NCBI GenBank assembly: GCA_913056415.1
Contig: CAJXNA010000012.1
Location: 1 to 17,631, forward strand
Length of the DNA: 17,631 bases
Reading direction: 5' to 3'
Source of the DNA: an uncultured Chloroflexota bacterium
GTDB lineage: Bacteria > Chloroflexota > Dehalococcoidia > SM23-28-2 > RBG-16-64-32
The position numbers and the translations under genes are program-made. The notes under the pieces are model-generated. The model saw nothing but the letters and a program-made list of their open reading frames with translations. It made no database searches and was not told the DNA's origin. Below, one piece after another: positions 1 through 6,692 of this stretch. Position 1 is the stretch's first letter; every line of letters begins with the position of its first letter.

Positions 1-2
1 TG

Positions 3-449
3 CCCCCGCCACCACCGCCTACCCCACCGCCGCCGCCACCACCCCAGCAATACGCTGACGGCGTAGCGGCTGCAGCCATACTCACCCTCACCAACGATCT
101 GCGCGCTCAGCACAGCCTGCCGCCGTTGGCGGCCAACAGCGCCCTCGCCGCCGCCGCTCAAGCCTACGCCGAGACCATGGCGACCAACGACTGGTTCGCC
201 CACGAAGGGCCTGACGGCTCTACCTCAGCTTCGCGGATAGTGGCCGCGGGCTACACCGGCTGGAGTTATCTGGCTGAGAACCTCTACCGTGGCTTCTACG
301 CGGAAGCCCCAACCAGCATCATTCAGGCGTGGACCGCCAGCCCCGCTCATCTCGCCACCATCCTGAGCGAACAGGCTACCGAGATTGGCGTCGGCTGCTA
401 CGTCGTCGGCGACTCTCGCTGGTGCGCCCAGGAGTTCGGTGCCCGCTAG
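3..449 (+). CDS. CAP/SCP-domain (PR-1-like) extracellular protein, 5'-truncated
   Basis: The frame is open from the window edge, so the gene begins upstream and 148 residues are visible. The first ~16 residues are almost all proline (a PPPPPTPPPPPPP-type linker). A CAP domain follows: ILTLTNDLRAQHSLPPL matches the N-terminal helix, NDWFAHEGPDGS gives the family His and the H.GpDGs motif, then AGYTGWSYLAENLYRG, WTASPAHLATIL (second conserved His) and EIGVGCYVV before the stop. Bacterial members are usually secreted or wall-associated and the proline linker fits that, but any signal peptide lies outside the window. Biochemical function is unknown for most bacterial CAP proteins. The TAG stop overlaps the stop of the convergent membrane-protein gene in a shared CTAG. 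Family assignment is firm; the role is not. Confidence 0.85.
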   Translation, partial: PPPPPPTPPPPPPPQQYADGVAAAAILTLTNDLRAQHSLPPLAANSALAAAAQAYAETMATNDWFAHEGPDGSTSASRIVAAGYTGWSYLAENLYRGFYAEAPTSIIQAWTASPAHLATILSEQATEIGVGCYVVGDSRWCAQEFGAR

Positions 450-1003
450 AGCCCCTTGATCCAGGGCCAGAGGAACCCCTCCCAGATGCCGCCCAGGATG
501 AGCCCCGTCCACAGGAGAGCATGGGGAAAGCTGCCGCCCACGGAGAGTACGTACGCCGCCGAGCGCCGCATCCGGAACAGGTGAAACGCCACCGCCCGCC
601 AGAACGGCCCCAGGACCATGACGCCGGGCACCAGCGCTACCGCTCTGCGCGCCTTCCCCACCCCATCGTCGCGATCCGCCAGCCGCTCCAGCGCGCGCCC
701 TATACGACGGCGGCCGGCCCACCCGCGCACATCGTCTAGGACAGGGTCGTCCTCCAGAAGGTAGAGGAAAACCGCGGCGAAGGCCGCCATCACAGAGCCC
801 ATCACCAGGGCGCCCGGCCAGCGTCCCAGAGTGGCGATCAGAAGCAGCGCCAGCGGCGTCGCCAAGTAGGCCTCAACCCGCCACAGCACCAGCGCCACCC
901 CCGCCTTGGGCCCCAGATAGCGCAGGCGAAACGGACGCCTGCCAGCAGCGACCGGCGGCCCCTCCTCTAGCTGTTTCTGCGCGGCTACCTCTTCCACGGC
1001 CAT
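446..1003 (-). CDS. Small multi-pass membrane protein of unknown function
   Basis: 185 codons, ATG start five bases after the thpR stop, so it is the last gene of the amidohydrolase-thpR operon. The first ~30 residues are charged and probably cytoplasmic. Hydrophobic segments lie near residues 34-60, 64-83, 121-142 and 160-182, suggesting about four membrane passes. A charged loop (about 84-120, rich in Asp, Arg and Glu) lies between the second and third. I recognise no family and see no catalytic motif or lipobox. There is no clear Shine-Dalgarno sequence, which fits translational coupling to thpR. Reading frame and strand are well supported by the operon spacing and the convergent stop. Function is unassigned. 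Confidence 0.75.
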   Translation of the reverse strand: MAVEEVAAQKQLEEGPPVAAGRRPFRLRYLGPKAGVALVLWRVEAYLATPLALLLIATLGRWPGALVMGSVMAAFAAVFLYLLEDDPVLDDVRGWAGRRRIGRALERLADRDDGVGKARRAVALVPGVMVLGPFWRAVAFHLFRMRRSAAYVLSVGGSFPHALLWTGLILGGIWEGFLWPWIKGL

Positions 1004-1008
1004 CTATT

Positions 1009-1596
1009 CTACGCTAGCGGGAACCCAGCCAGACGCTCGTACACGGCGCCGCCGGGTTGCAAGCTGCTGCGCATAAGCGCGACCTCCCTCACCTCGAACT
1101 CCGCTTTCGGCGCTGCGACCCCGTCCAGCGCCCGCGATACCCGCTCAGCCATCCCGAGCCGCGGAGGCTGAGGTACTCGCGCCAGCGTAAGGTGTGGCGA
1201 GTACTCACGCTCCTCAGGCGGAAACCCCGCTTCTATCAACGCCCTCTCCACCATCGCCTGCAGCTCCTCAAGGCGCCGCGCCTCACCGGCGATGTCCAGC
1301 CAGAGCACGCGCGGGCCACGCCGGTTGCCGAACGTCCCCAGCTTCCCCAGCGCCAGGCGGAAGGGCGCCGCTCCGTTTGCGACCTCAGCCAGCGCCCCCT
1401 CTATAGCCGGTACCCTCTCGACGGGCGTCTCCCCCAGGAACTTCAGCGTGAGGTGTATACCCCCCGGCCTCACCCACCTCAGGCTGGAGAGATCGCGTCG
1501 CCTCAGATCATCCTGCAGGCGGCCCAACTCCTCTCGCACCTCCTCCGAAAGGTCTACCGCCACAAACAGGCGCAGTTGCTGGTCTTCAGCTCTCAA
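1009..1596 (-). CDS. thpR: RNA 2',3'-cyclic phosphodiesterase (2H family, LigT/ThpR)
   Basis: 195 residues, the usual length for ThpR. The 2H phosphoesterase superfamily hydrolyses 2',3'-cyclic phosphodiesters at RNA ends and was first seen as a tRNA 2'-5' ligase activity in E. coli. Both catalytic HxTx motifs are present: HLTL at residues 48-51 inside IHLTLKFLGE, and HLTL at 135-138 inside YSPHLTLARV. The N-terminal strand LRLFVAVDLSEEV is typical. The start is a TTG: the only in-frame codons upstream before a TGA are GCA, TGC and CTC, and GGGTGAG sits about 8 bases before the TTG. An ATG at 1601-1603 is out of frame. It lies between the amidohydrolase (60 bp upstream) and the membrane protein. 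Physiological substrates of this family are poorly known. Confidence 0.93.
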   Translation of the reverse strand: MRAEDQQLRLFVAVDLSEEVREELGRLQDDLRRRDLSSLRWVRPGGIHLTLKFLGETPVERVPAIEGALAEVANGAAPFRLALGKLGTFGNRRGPRVLWLDIAGEARRLEELQAMVERALIEAGFPPEEREYSPHLTLARVPQPPRLGMAERVSRALDGVAAPKAEFEVREVALMRSSLQPGGAVYERLAGFPLA

Positions 1597-1618
1597 GAGG
1601 CATGCTCACCCGTACCTC

Positions 1619-1624
1619 ATTATA
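1619..1624 (-). promoter_or_regulatory. Possible -10 box for thpR
   Basis: On the minus strand a perfect TATAAT lies 22 bases before the thpR TTG start. No acceptable -35 hexamer is seen at 16-18 bp and there is no extended TG, so this could be chance. If real, thpR would also be transcribed independently of the amidohydrolase gene. Confidence 0.3.
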
Positions 1625-1655
1625 GCGACACGCCATGCCGGCAGCCCCCTAAACG

Positions 1656-2510
1656 TCACAGTCGAAGCAAGCGCTTAGCGCTCTCCCCCAGGACGGACCG
1701 CAAGTCGGCCTCATCCAGCCCGCTGGCGCGAACCTCGTCCAGCGCCGCCGACTGCTTCACCAGAGGATAGTCGCTGCCGAACAGCAACCGGTCGGCCCCC
1801 AGTCCGCCAGAGGCGGACACCACGCTGGGAAGCACCGAAGCCTCGTACAGATAGCGCAGCGCCGCTGTATCAGCATACGCGCCCGACAGCACCTCTCGCC
1901 CCGAGGGCATAGAAGCGTACAGCGGTAGCCCTCCCGCCAGATGCGCCCCAACCACCGACAAGTCCCCGGCGCGCTCCACGAACCGGCAGAACGATTCGAG
2001 CCTCAGCCCGCGCCTCCCCGGATACTCGTGGCCAACCGGCTCCGTCACATGGAACAGCAGGATGAGGCCGTGACGCGACGCAAGCTCCGCCAGCGCATCC
2101 CCTCTCTCTCCGTCCAGCGACCACCCTTGGCTCTCCGGACGCAGCTCCCCCAGCCCGAGCGCCCCGCCGCGGGCGCAGCGCTCCACCTCCTTCGCCGCCG
2201 CCTCACCGGCGAGAGGGCTGACGTTGCAGAAGGGCACGATGCGGCCGCCGCTGTTCGCCGCCGCCTCCAGCAGATAGTCGTTATGACGGACGCAATCATC
2301 GTGCTCTCGCCAGGCGAACCCCAACGCCACGCTCACGCTCACCCCCGCCTCCTCCATGCTGCGCCGCAGCTCCTCCGCCGTGGCCACCTTCGCCCGCGGA
2401 CTGCCGTACATCTCCGCGAACGTGGGGTCGCGCCGAACGTACTCCTCTCGCTTCTCCCGCACCTGCGGCGGAAAGATATGAGTGTGAAAGTCGATTACCA
2501 CGAGAGGCAT
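1656..2510 (-). CDS. Amidohydrolase family 2 (TIM-barrel metal-dependent hydrolase)
   Basis: 284 residues from ATG 2510. The reading frame stays open another 136 codons upstream, but that part is antisense to the transketolase gene and does not look like protein. The chosen start puts the hallmark VIDFHTHIF at residues 5-13, as in PF04909 enzymes. Metal and active-site residues are all visible: H9 and H11 (HxH), E122 in GLGELRPE, H154 in LLFHVTEP, H190 in VVGAHLAGG and D247 in LLFGSDYPL. The family hydrolyses or decarboxylates amide, lactone or aromatic acid substrates with one divalent metal (ACMS decarboxylase, uronate isomerase relatives). The substrate cannot be read from the sequence. 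It is the first gene of a minus-strand operon with thpR, divergent from transketolase. Confidence 0.85.
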   Translation of the reverse strand: MPLVVIDFHTHIFPPQVREKREEYVRRDPTFAEMYGSPRAKVATAEELRRSMEEAGVSVSVALGFAWREHDDCVRHNDYLLEAAANSGGRIVPFCNVSPLAGEAAAKEVERCARGGALGLGELRPESQGWSLDGERGDALAELASRHGLILLFHVTEPVGHEYPGRRGLRLESFCRFVERAGDLSVVGAHLAGGLPLYASMPSGREVLSGAYADTAALRYLYEASVLPSVVSASGGLGADRLLFGSDYPLVKQSAALDEVRASGLDEADLRSVLGESAKRLLRL

Positions 2511-2527
2511 GATAGCAGGCGCCCCGG

Positions 2528-2557
2528 TTGCGTGGCATGCGCAGCCGTTCTTATAAT
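2528..2557 (+). promoter_or_regulatory. Putative promoter of the transketolase operon
   Basis: TTGCGT (2528-2533) and a perfect TATAAT (2552-2557) are separated by 18 bp. The expected start near 2564 gives a ~34-base leader to the TTG start at 2598. The -10 box contains the palindrome TTATAA, so the minus strand also reads TATAAG here, about 40 bases before the divergent amidohydrolase ATG. Confidence 0.5.
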
Positions 2558-2582
2558 GTCTATTGGCGCTTCTCTCCCTCGA

Positions 2583-2590
2583 AAGGAAGG
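2583..2590 (+). promoter_or_regulatory. Ribosome binding site that decides the transketolase start
   Basis: AAGGAAGG ends 7 bases before TTG 2598. The alternative ATG at 2556 overlaps the -10 box and has no such site, so the TTG is preferred. Confidence 0.55.
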
Positions 2591-2597
2591 CTCGTCT

Positions 2598-3503
2598 TTG
2601 ACATCCATCAGCGGCGCCAGCGTCCCGGAGCTGGAAAGGACGGCCCGGCGCATACGCAGGCACATCGTCCGTATGACGACCGAGGCCAACTCCGGTCACC
2701 CCGGCGGCTCCCTCTCCAGCACCGACATCCTCACCGCGCTCTACTTCCGCCTCCTCCGTCACGACCCCAAGAAACCCACCTGGCCGGAGCGCGACCGCTT
2801 CATCATGAGCAAGGGCCACGCCTCGCCCGCGATGTACTCCGTGCTGGCAGAGGCCGGCTACTTCCCGACCGAAGAGCTGATGACCTTCCGCAAGCTGGGC
2901 AGCCGTCTTCAGGGCCACAACATAATGGGCCTGCCGCCCGGAGTAGAGATGTCCGCCGGCGCCCTGGGGATGGGCCTATCGTTCAGCCTGGGCCTGGCTC
3001 TGGCCGGCCGCATGGACAAGCTTGACTACCGCGTCTACTGCCTGCTTAGCGACGGCGACTGCAACGAGGGCCAGACCTGGGAGGCCGCGGCCGCCGCCTC
3101 CCACTATCGGGTCGATACCCTAACCGCCATCGTGGACTACAACCACATCCAGAACGACGGCTTCTCCGACTACACCCATTTCGCGCAGCGCGATGGTCAC
3201 CGCCAGCGGCCCGGCGGCTGGGTAGGTGACGAAGGGCACACCGTGAACATCCTCTCCCTTCAGCCCCTCGCAGACCGCTGGCGCGCTTTTGGCTGGAACG
3301 TCCAGGAAGTGAACGGGCACGAATTCACGGAGATCATCGATGCGCTGGAGCAGGCCAAAGAGCACAAAGAACAGCCCAGCGTCGTCATCTGCCAGACCAC
3401 TAAGGGCAAGGGCGTAAGCTTCATGGAGAACAACCCCGCTTTCCACGGCAAGGCCGCTACCAAGGAGCAGCTGGAGCAGGCGCTGAAGGAGCTGGCGGAC
3501 TGA
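2598..3503 (+). CDS. Transketolase, N-terminal (ThDP-binding) subunit
   Basis: 301 residues from TTG 2598. It is the PP (pyrophosphate-binding) half of a split transketolase, which with its partner moves two-carbon ketol units in the non-oxidative pentose phosphate pathway. Visible motifs are EANSGHPGGSLSSTD (30-43), IMSKGHASPAMY (69-80), GVEMSAGALGMGLS (115-128) and the thiamine/metal motif SDGDCNEGQTWEA (151-163) ending with DYNHIQ (180-185). After DYNHIQNDGF there is an apparent insertion of about 25 residues (DGHRQRPGGWVGDEGH region) before PLADRW, compared with the short linker I expect in this subunit. The ATG at 2556 would add 14 residues but overlaps the -10 box. The stop overlaps the ATG of the C-terminal subunit by one base (TGATG), so the two chains are probably made in equal amounts. 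Chromosomal split pairs like this are common outside Proteobacteria. Confidence 0.92.
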   Translation: MTSISGASVPELERTARRIRRHIVRMTTEANSGHPGGSLSSTDILTALYFRLLRHDPKKPTWPERDRFIMSKGHASPAMYSVLAEAGYFPTEELMTFRKLGSRLQGHNIMGLPPGVEMSAGALGMGLSFSLGLALAGRMDKLDYRVYCLLSDGDCNEGQTWEAAAAASHYRVDTLTAIVDYNHIQNDGFSDYTHFAQRDGHRQRPGGWVGDEGHTVNILSLQPLADRWRAFGWNVQEVNGHEFTEIIDALEQAKEHKEQPSVVICQTTKGKGVSFMENNPAFHGKAATKEQLEQALKELAD

Positions 3504-4456
3504 TGGTCAAGGAGGTCCGTACAGCCGCCACCCGCGAAGCTCTAGGGCCAACGCTTGTCAAGCTGGCCCAGAAAGGTCTGGACATCGTCGTGGTGGATGC
3601 GGACCTTGGCGTCTCCACCAGCGCCATCAAGTTCGGCAAGGAGTTCCCTGACCGTTTCATCACCGTGGGCGTCACCGAGCAGAACATGATCGGCGTAGCC
3701 GCCGGCCTGGCCGCCTGCGGCAAGATCGCCTTCGCCAGCAGCTTCGCCGTGTTCATGCCCGGCCACTGCTTCGATCAGGTGCGTATGGCTGTGGCCCAGC
3801 CCAATCTCAACGTGAAGCTGGTAGCCAGCCACAGCGGCATCGTCACCGGCGAGGACGGCGCCTCCGCCCAGGCCCTGGAAGACCTCTCCCTCATGCTCTC
3901 CCTGCCCAACTTCCGCGTCATCGTGCCCGCCGACGTGGTCCAGGCGGAGCAGGCGATCGAGGCCGCGGCCAGCAACGACGGGCCCTTCTACATCCGCACC
4001 ACCCGTCCCAAAGTCCCCGTCATCTACGATAACGGCCACCGGTTTGAGCTGGGCAAGTGGGATATGCTCCGGACCGGCTCTGACGTCACCGTCATCGCCA
4101 TAGGTGTGCTCCTCCAGGCCGCGCTGGACGCCGCCGATCTGCTGGCCCGGGAAGACGTCAACTGCCGCGTGCTTAACGCCGCCTCCCTCAAGCCCGCCGA
4201 CACGGAAGCGATGCTCGCCGCCGCCACCGAGACCGGAGCGATCGTCACCGCCGAGGACCACCAGATCCACGGCGGCCTGGGCAGCCTCGTCGCTCAGACC
4301 GTCGCCCGCCACAAACCCGTGCCCATCGCCTTCCTCGGCATGCAAGACCGCTACGGCACCAGCGGCCGCTGGGACGAGCTCCTGGAGCACTTCCACCTCA
4401 CGCCCCAGGCGATAGCGGAGGCGGCGCGCGAAGTGTTATCCCGGAAGAGCTCCTAG
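3503..4456 (+). CDS. Transketolase, C-terminal (Pyr and C-terminal domain) subunit
   Basis: 317 residues, the usual size for the second half of a split transketolase. It opens with VRTAATREALGPTL. The Pyr domain carries ITVGVTEQNMIGVAAGLA with the catalytic ThDP-contacting glutamate at E59. HSGIVTGEDGASAQALEDL and NFRVIVPADV follow, and then the C-terminal domain with DVTVIAIGVLLQAALDAA and EDHQIHGGLGSLVAQ. The ending is typical (RYGTSGRWDELLEHF). The start overlaps the preceding TGA by one base, with AAGGAG about 11 bases upstream inside the preceding gene, indicating translational coupling. The paralogous 1-deoxyxylulose-5-phosphate synthase is a single, longer chain, so the split arrangement favours transketolase. 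Confidence 0.93.
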   Translation: MVKEVRTAATREALGPTLVKLAQKGLDIVVVDADLGVSTSAIKFGKEFPDRFITVGVTEQNMIGVAAGLAACGKIAFASSFAVFMPGHCFDQVRMAVAQPNLNVKLVASHSGIVTGEDGASAQALEDLSLMLSLPNFRVIVPADVVQAEQAIEAAASNDGPFYIRTTRPKVPVIYDNGHRFELGKWDMLRTGSDVTVIAIGVLLQAALDAADLLAREDVNCRVLNAASLKPADTEAMLAAATETGAIVTAEDHQIHGGLGSLVAQTVARHKPVPIAFLGMQDRYGTSGRWDELLEHFHLTPQAIAEAAREVLSRKSS

Positions 4457-4489
4457 CGGGACGAGGCCCGCCGCGTCTCTCCACGTGAG

Positions 4490-5392
4490 ATGACCCCACC
4501 CGTACGAATAGCAGCGATATCCCTGGGCGTCACCGTCTGCCTGCTGGCCTTCAAGCTCTCGGTGGGCATTATCAGCGGCAGCATCGCCGTGCTGTCAGAC
4601 GCCATCGACAGCGGCGCCGACCTGGTCGGGGGCACCGCCGCATTGGTCAGCATTCGCATCGCCGCCTGGCCCGCCGACGAGGAGCACCCCTACGGCCACG
4701 GCAAGGTGGAGAGCATCTCCGCCTCAGTGGCCGCCACCGTCATCGCCATCGGCGGCGGCTTCGTCGTGTTCCAGGCCACCCGAAGGCTGATCGAGGGAAG
4801 CCCTGAGATCAACGTCGGCCTGGCCCTAGCGCCGATGCTCGTCGCCGTGGCCACCAACATCGTCCTCGCCTTCTACATGCGCAGAGAGGCCCGGCGCGCC
4901 CAATCGCTCGCCCTCGCCTCGGAGGCCACCCACCTCCAGACCAACGTCGTCCAGGCCGGAGCGGTGATCGCCGGCCTGACCATCGTCGGCGTCACCGGCG
5001 AGCGGCTGTTCGACCCTCTCGTCGCCCTGGGGCTCGCCGCCTACATGGGCTGGACCGCGGTTACCCTCGCCCGCGAAGCGCTCACCGAGATCATGGACGT
5101 GGCCCTGCCTGACCACGAGCTGCGCACCATACACGGCATTATCGCCGCCCACCAGGACGAGATTCGCGGCTTCCACCGCCTGCGCAGCCGCAAGGCCGGC
5201 CCCACACGCCACATCGACATGCACCTCATCGTGGACGCCCATCGTACGGTGGAGGAGGTGCACACCGTATGCGACGAGATAGAGCGCGAGATCGGCGAGC
5301 GGCTGCCGGGGGCTGTCGTCACCATCCACCTGGAGCCGGACGACGGACGCTTCCGCGGCCCGCTGGAGCGCATCATCCACCAGAACTCATGA
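4490..5392 (+). CDS. Cation diffusion facilitator (CDF) metal transporter
   Basis: 300 residues. CDF proteins are inner-membrane dimers exchanging Zn, Fe, Mn, Co or Cd against protons, usually for export. TM helices lie near residues 6-28, 45-60, 76-97, 110-130, 152-170 and 175-193. The TM2 half of the transport site is DSGAD (D40xxxD44), aligning with D45/D49 of E. coli YiiP. HPYGHGKVE (66-74) is the conserved loop. The TM5 half reads HLQTN (H148xxxN152), where YiiP has HxxxD (H153/D157), so one metal ligand is Asn instead of Asp. The cytoplasmic C-terminal domain (about 205-290) has MHLIVDAHRTVEEVH and ends VVTIHLEPDD. It follows the transketolase genes by 33 bp with no strong Shine-Dalgarno. 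No metal-responsive element is visible, so the metal cannot be named. Confidence 0.92.
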   Translation: MTPPVRIAAISLGVTVCLLAFKLSVGIISGSIAVLSDAIDSGADLVGGTAALVSIRIAAWPADEEHPYGHGKVESISASVAATVIAIGGGFVVFQATRRLIEGSPEINVGLALAPMLVAVATNIVLAFYMRREARRAQSLALASEATHLQTNVVQAGAVIAGLTIVGVTGERLFDPLVALGLAAYMGWTAVTLAREALTEIMDVALPDHELRTIHGIIAAHQDEIRGFHRLRSRKAGPTRHIDMHLIVDAHRTVEEVHTVCDEIEREIGERLPGAVVTIHLEPDDGRFRGPLERIIHQNS

Positions 5393-5442
5393 CATAAGGC
5401 GCCATACGCCCCACGTTCAGATGCGCCCTGTTGCCCGGCCGG

Positions 5443-6231
5443 TCATTCCTGCTGAAGGAGCGTGCTCCAGGCTTGGGCCATCATGCGCTCGGCGAAATGT
5501 TTCACTTCCTTCATGGAGTACCCGTATTGCTTTAGGGCGGAGAGATCTACACTCCAGGGGACGACGACGCCCTTACCGGACTCCACGTCTGCCGCGATTC
5601 GCGCCAGCTCTTGAATCTGGTCAGAGTGCTCGGCCAGGTCCCTCTCCCGTAAGGCTATCACTCGCCCCTCGCTCCAGCCCAAGCAGTCCGTGATGTGGGG
5701 CTTCCTATCGAGATCGGGCAGCTCCGCCGCCTGCTGCTTGAGCCATGTCTGAATCCTCCAGGGTGGGCTCTTGAGCCAATGGCAACCACGGCAAATGAAC
5801 TTGGCAGACACCAAGCGCTTCAGGTAATGTTCTCGCTCATACTCCCAGTCCTCGTCCAAGGTGTCGGCACGGCATGTCTTAGGGCAGGAGCAGCGATTCC
5901 ACCCCGGGTGCTTTCGCTTCACCCGCTCCCTGAAATCTTTCCATTCCTTCCTGGTGATCACGTAGTACAGCGACCATTGAAGGGGCAGCACGTGATAAAC
6001 GTTGAGCCCCATGGCGGCTGCTGCGTTCTCGAATTCTGCTAAAGAGAAGGCGGGCCTAGTGTATTCCCAAATGTGGCCGCAGCGTTGGCACTGCAAAACC
6101 CAGAGGGTTCGCCGCCCGCCGTTGGGGGTTCGAACGCCGGGCACAGAGTCGATCACTTTGGGGACACGCGGCCAATAACCATGTCGACCGCAGGCTGGGC
6201 AGGGAACGTTGATGTGCTTCCAGCGAGTCAC
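5443..6231 (-). CDS. Zinc-ribbon protein of unknown function with HNH-like cysteine module
   Basis: 262 residues from a GTG. AGGAG 7 bases upstream supports that start. The N-terminal zinc ribbon is CPAC (11-14) ... CQRCGH (48-53). A second cysteine module is CSCPKTC (114-120), then TLDEDWEYEREHYLKRL, then FICRGCHWLKS (145-155). That layout (charged WEY.-E.H segment followed by CxxCHxxK) recalls HNH-type nuclease domains whose core reads roughly E-x-W-x-Y-D-D-E ... L-C-x-x-C-H-x-V-K-H. Here the leading histidine position is Asp, so activity is uncertain. This likeness is my inference, not a family match. The C-terminal ~100 residues (LGWSEGRVIALRERD; YGYSMKEVKHFAERMM) look helical. G+C is about 59% by hand count over 5461-6180, below neighbouring genes, hinting at acquisition. 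No membrane segment or signal peptide. Confidence 0.75.
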   Translation of the reverse strand: MTRWKHINVPCPACGRHGYWPRVPKVIDSVPGVRTPNGGRRTLWVLQCQRCGHIWEYTRPAFSLAEFENAAAAMGLNVYHVLPLQWSLYYVITRKEWKDFRERVKRKHPGWNRCSCPKTCRADTLDEDWEYEREHYLKRLVSAKFICRGCHWLKSPPWRIQTWLKQQAAELPDLDRKPHITDCLGWSEGRVIALRERDLAEHSDQIQELARIAADVESGKGVVVPWSVDLSALKQYGYSMKEVKHFAERMMAQAWSTLLQQE

Positions 6232-6238
6232 TCCGGAA

Positions 6239-6243
6239 CTCCT
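6239..6243 (-). promoter_or_regulatory. Ribosome binding site supporting the GTG start at 6231
   Basis: On the minus strand GAGGAG precedes the GTG with a 7-base spacer. No other in-frame start nearby is as well placed. Confidence 0.5.
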
Positions 6244-6287
6244 CAGCCGGCCAACGCCGCCCGCGTCGCCCCCGCGGACGTTAGCGC

Positions 6288-6623
6288 TTATCCTTCGCGG
6301 CGGCCGTTCCCCTCCATCTCCTCGTCTTCATCTTCGTCCTCAAGGTCCTCATCGGAGAAGACGGCGGCCTCTCGTCCCGCCCACACCGTCACCACGAAGT
6401 CCTCCCGAAACGGGTCCGTCGTCAGCACCAGCCGCTCGTCGATCTCCTCCACCAGCTCGCGGATGTCCTCCTCCGTCATGTCCTCGCCCACGCAGAGCGT
6501 GGCGTAGGCCATGGAGGGCGTGTAGTGAATGTCCACGCGACCGATCTCTTCCTCTCCGGACCCGAGGATATAGCACTCCGAGTAGGGCGTACGGCACTCC
6601 CGTTCGAACACGTAATCAGTCAC
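6288..6623 (-). CDS. Small acidic protein of unknown function
   Basis: 111 residues from a GTG start preceded by AAGGGGG with a 5-base spacer. The body (residues 1-85) reads as a compact alpha/beta fold: YVFERECRTPYSECYILG, IGRVDIHYTPSMAYATLCV, a helix MTEEDIRELVEEIDERLV, then FREDFVVTVWAGREAAVFS. It ends in a strongly acidic tail (DEDLEDEDEDEEMEGNGRRE, about 91-110). There is no signal peptide, membrane segment or recognisable catalytic motif. It lies 69 bp after proA and 56 bp before the zinc-ribbon gene on the same strand, so it may be co-transcribed with either. Well-spaced start, codon-like composition and intact length make it a likely real gene. I cannot name a family. Confidence 0.7.
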   Translation of the reverse strand: MTDYVFERECRTPYSECYILGSGEEEIGRVDIHYTPSMAYATLCVGEDMTEEDIRELVEEIDERLVLTTDPFREDFVVTVWAGREAAVFSDEDLEDEDEDEEMEGNGRREG

Positions 6624-6692
6624 ACAGGCCCCCTTTCAGTCAGGACAAGCAATAGGTGACGCGCAACACGAGCGCCTGGTCCTTGATCCAGC

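Noticed and set aside
1..47. CCACC/CCGCC repeats as a satellite or CRISPR-like repeat
   Set aside because: It is the in-frame proline linker of the CAP-domain gene. Units are irregular, without spacers.
2511..2918. N-terminal extension of the amidohydrolase (136 more open codons)
   Set aside because: It is antisense to the start of the transketolase gene, and the DFHTH motif already sits at the natural N-terminus from ATG 2510.
3542..4396. Long open frame on the minus strand opposite the transketolase C-terminal subunit
   Set aside because: Gly/Val/Asp/His-rich composition typical of antisense high-GC codons, no family motif, and it is fully covered by a certain gene.
5393..5442. Terminator between the CDF gene and the convergent zinc-ribbon gene
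   Set aside because: Only short imperfect inverted repeats are visible, with no T-run.
5443..6623. A prophage, genomic island or toxin-antitoxin pair
   Set aside because: There is no integrase, transposase, att-like repeat or known toxin/antitoxin signature. A moderate G+C dip in one gene is too little evidence.
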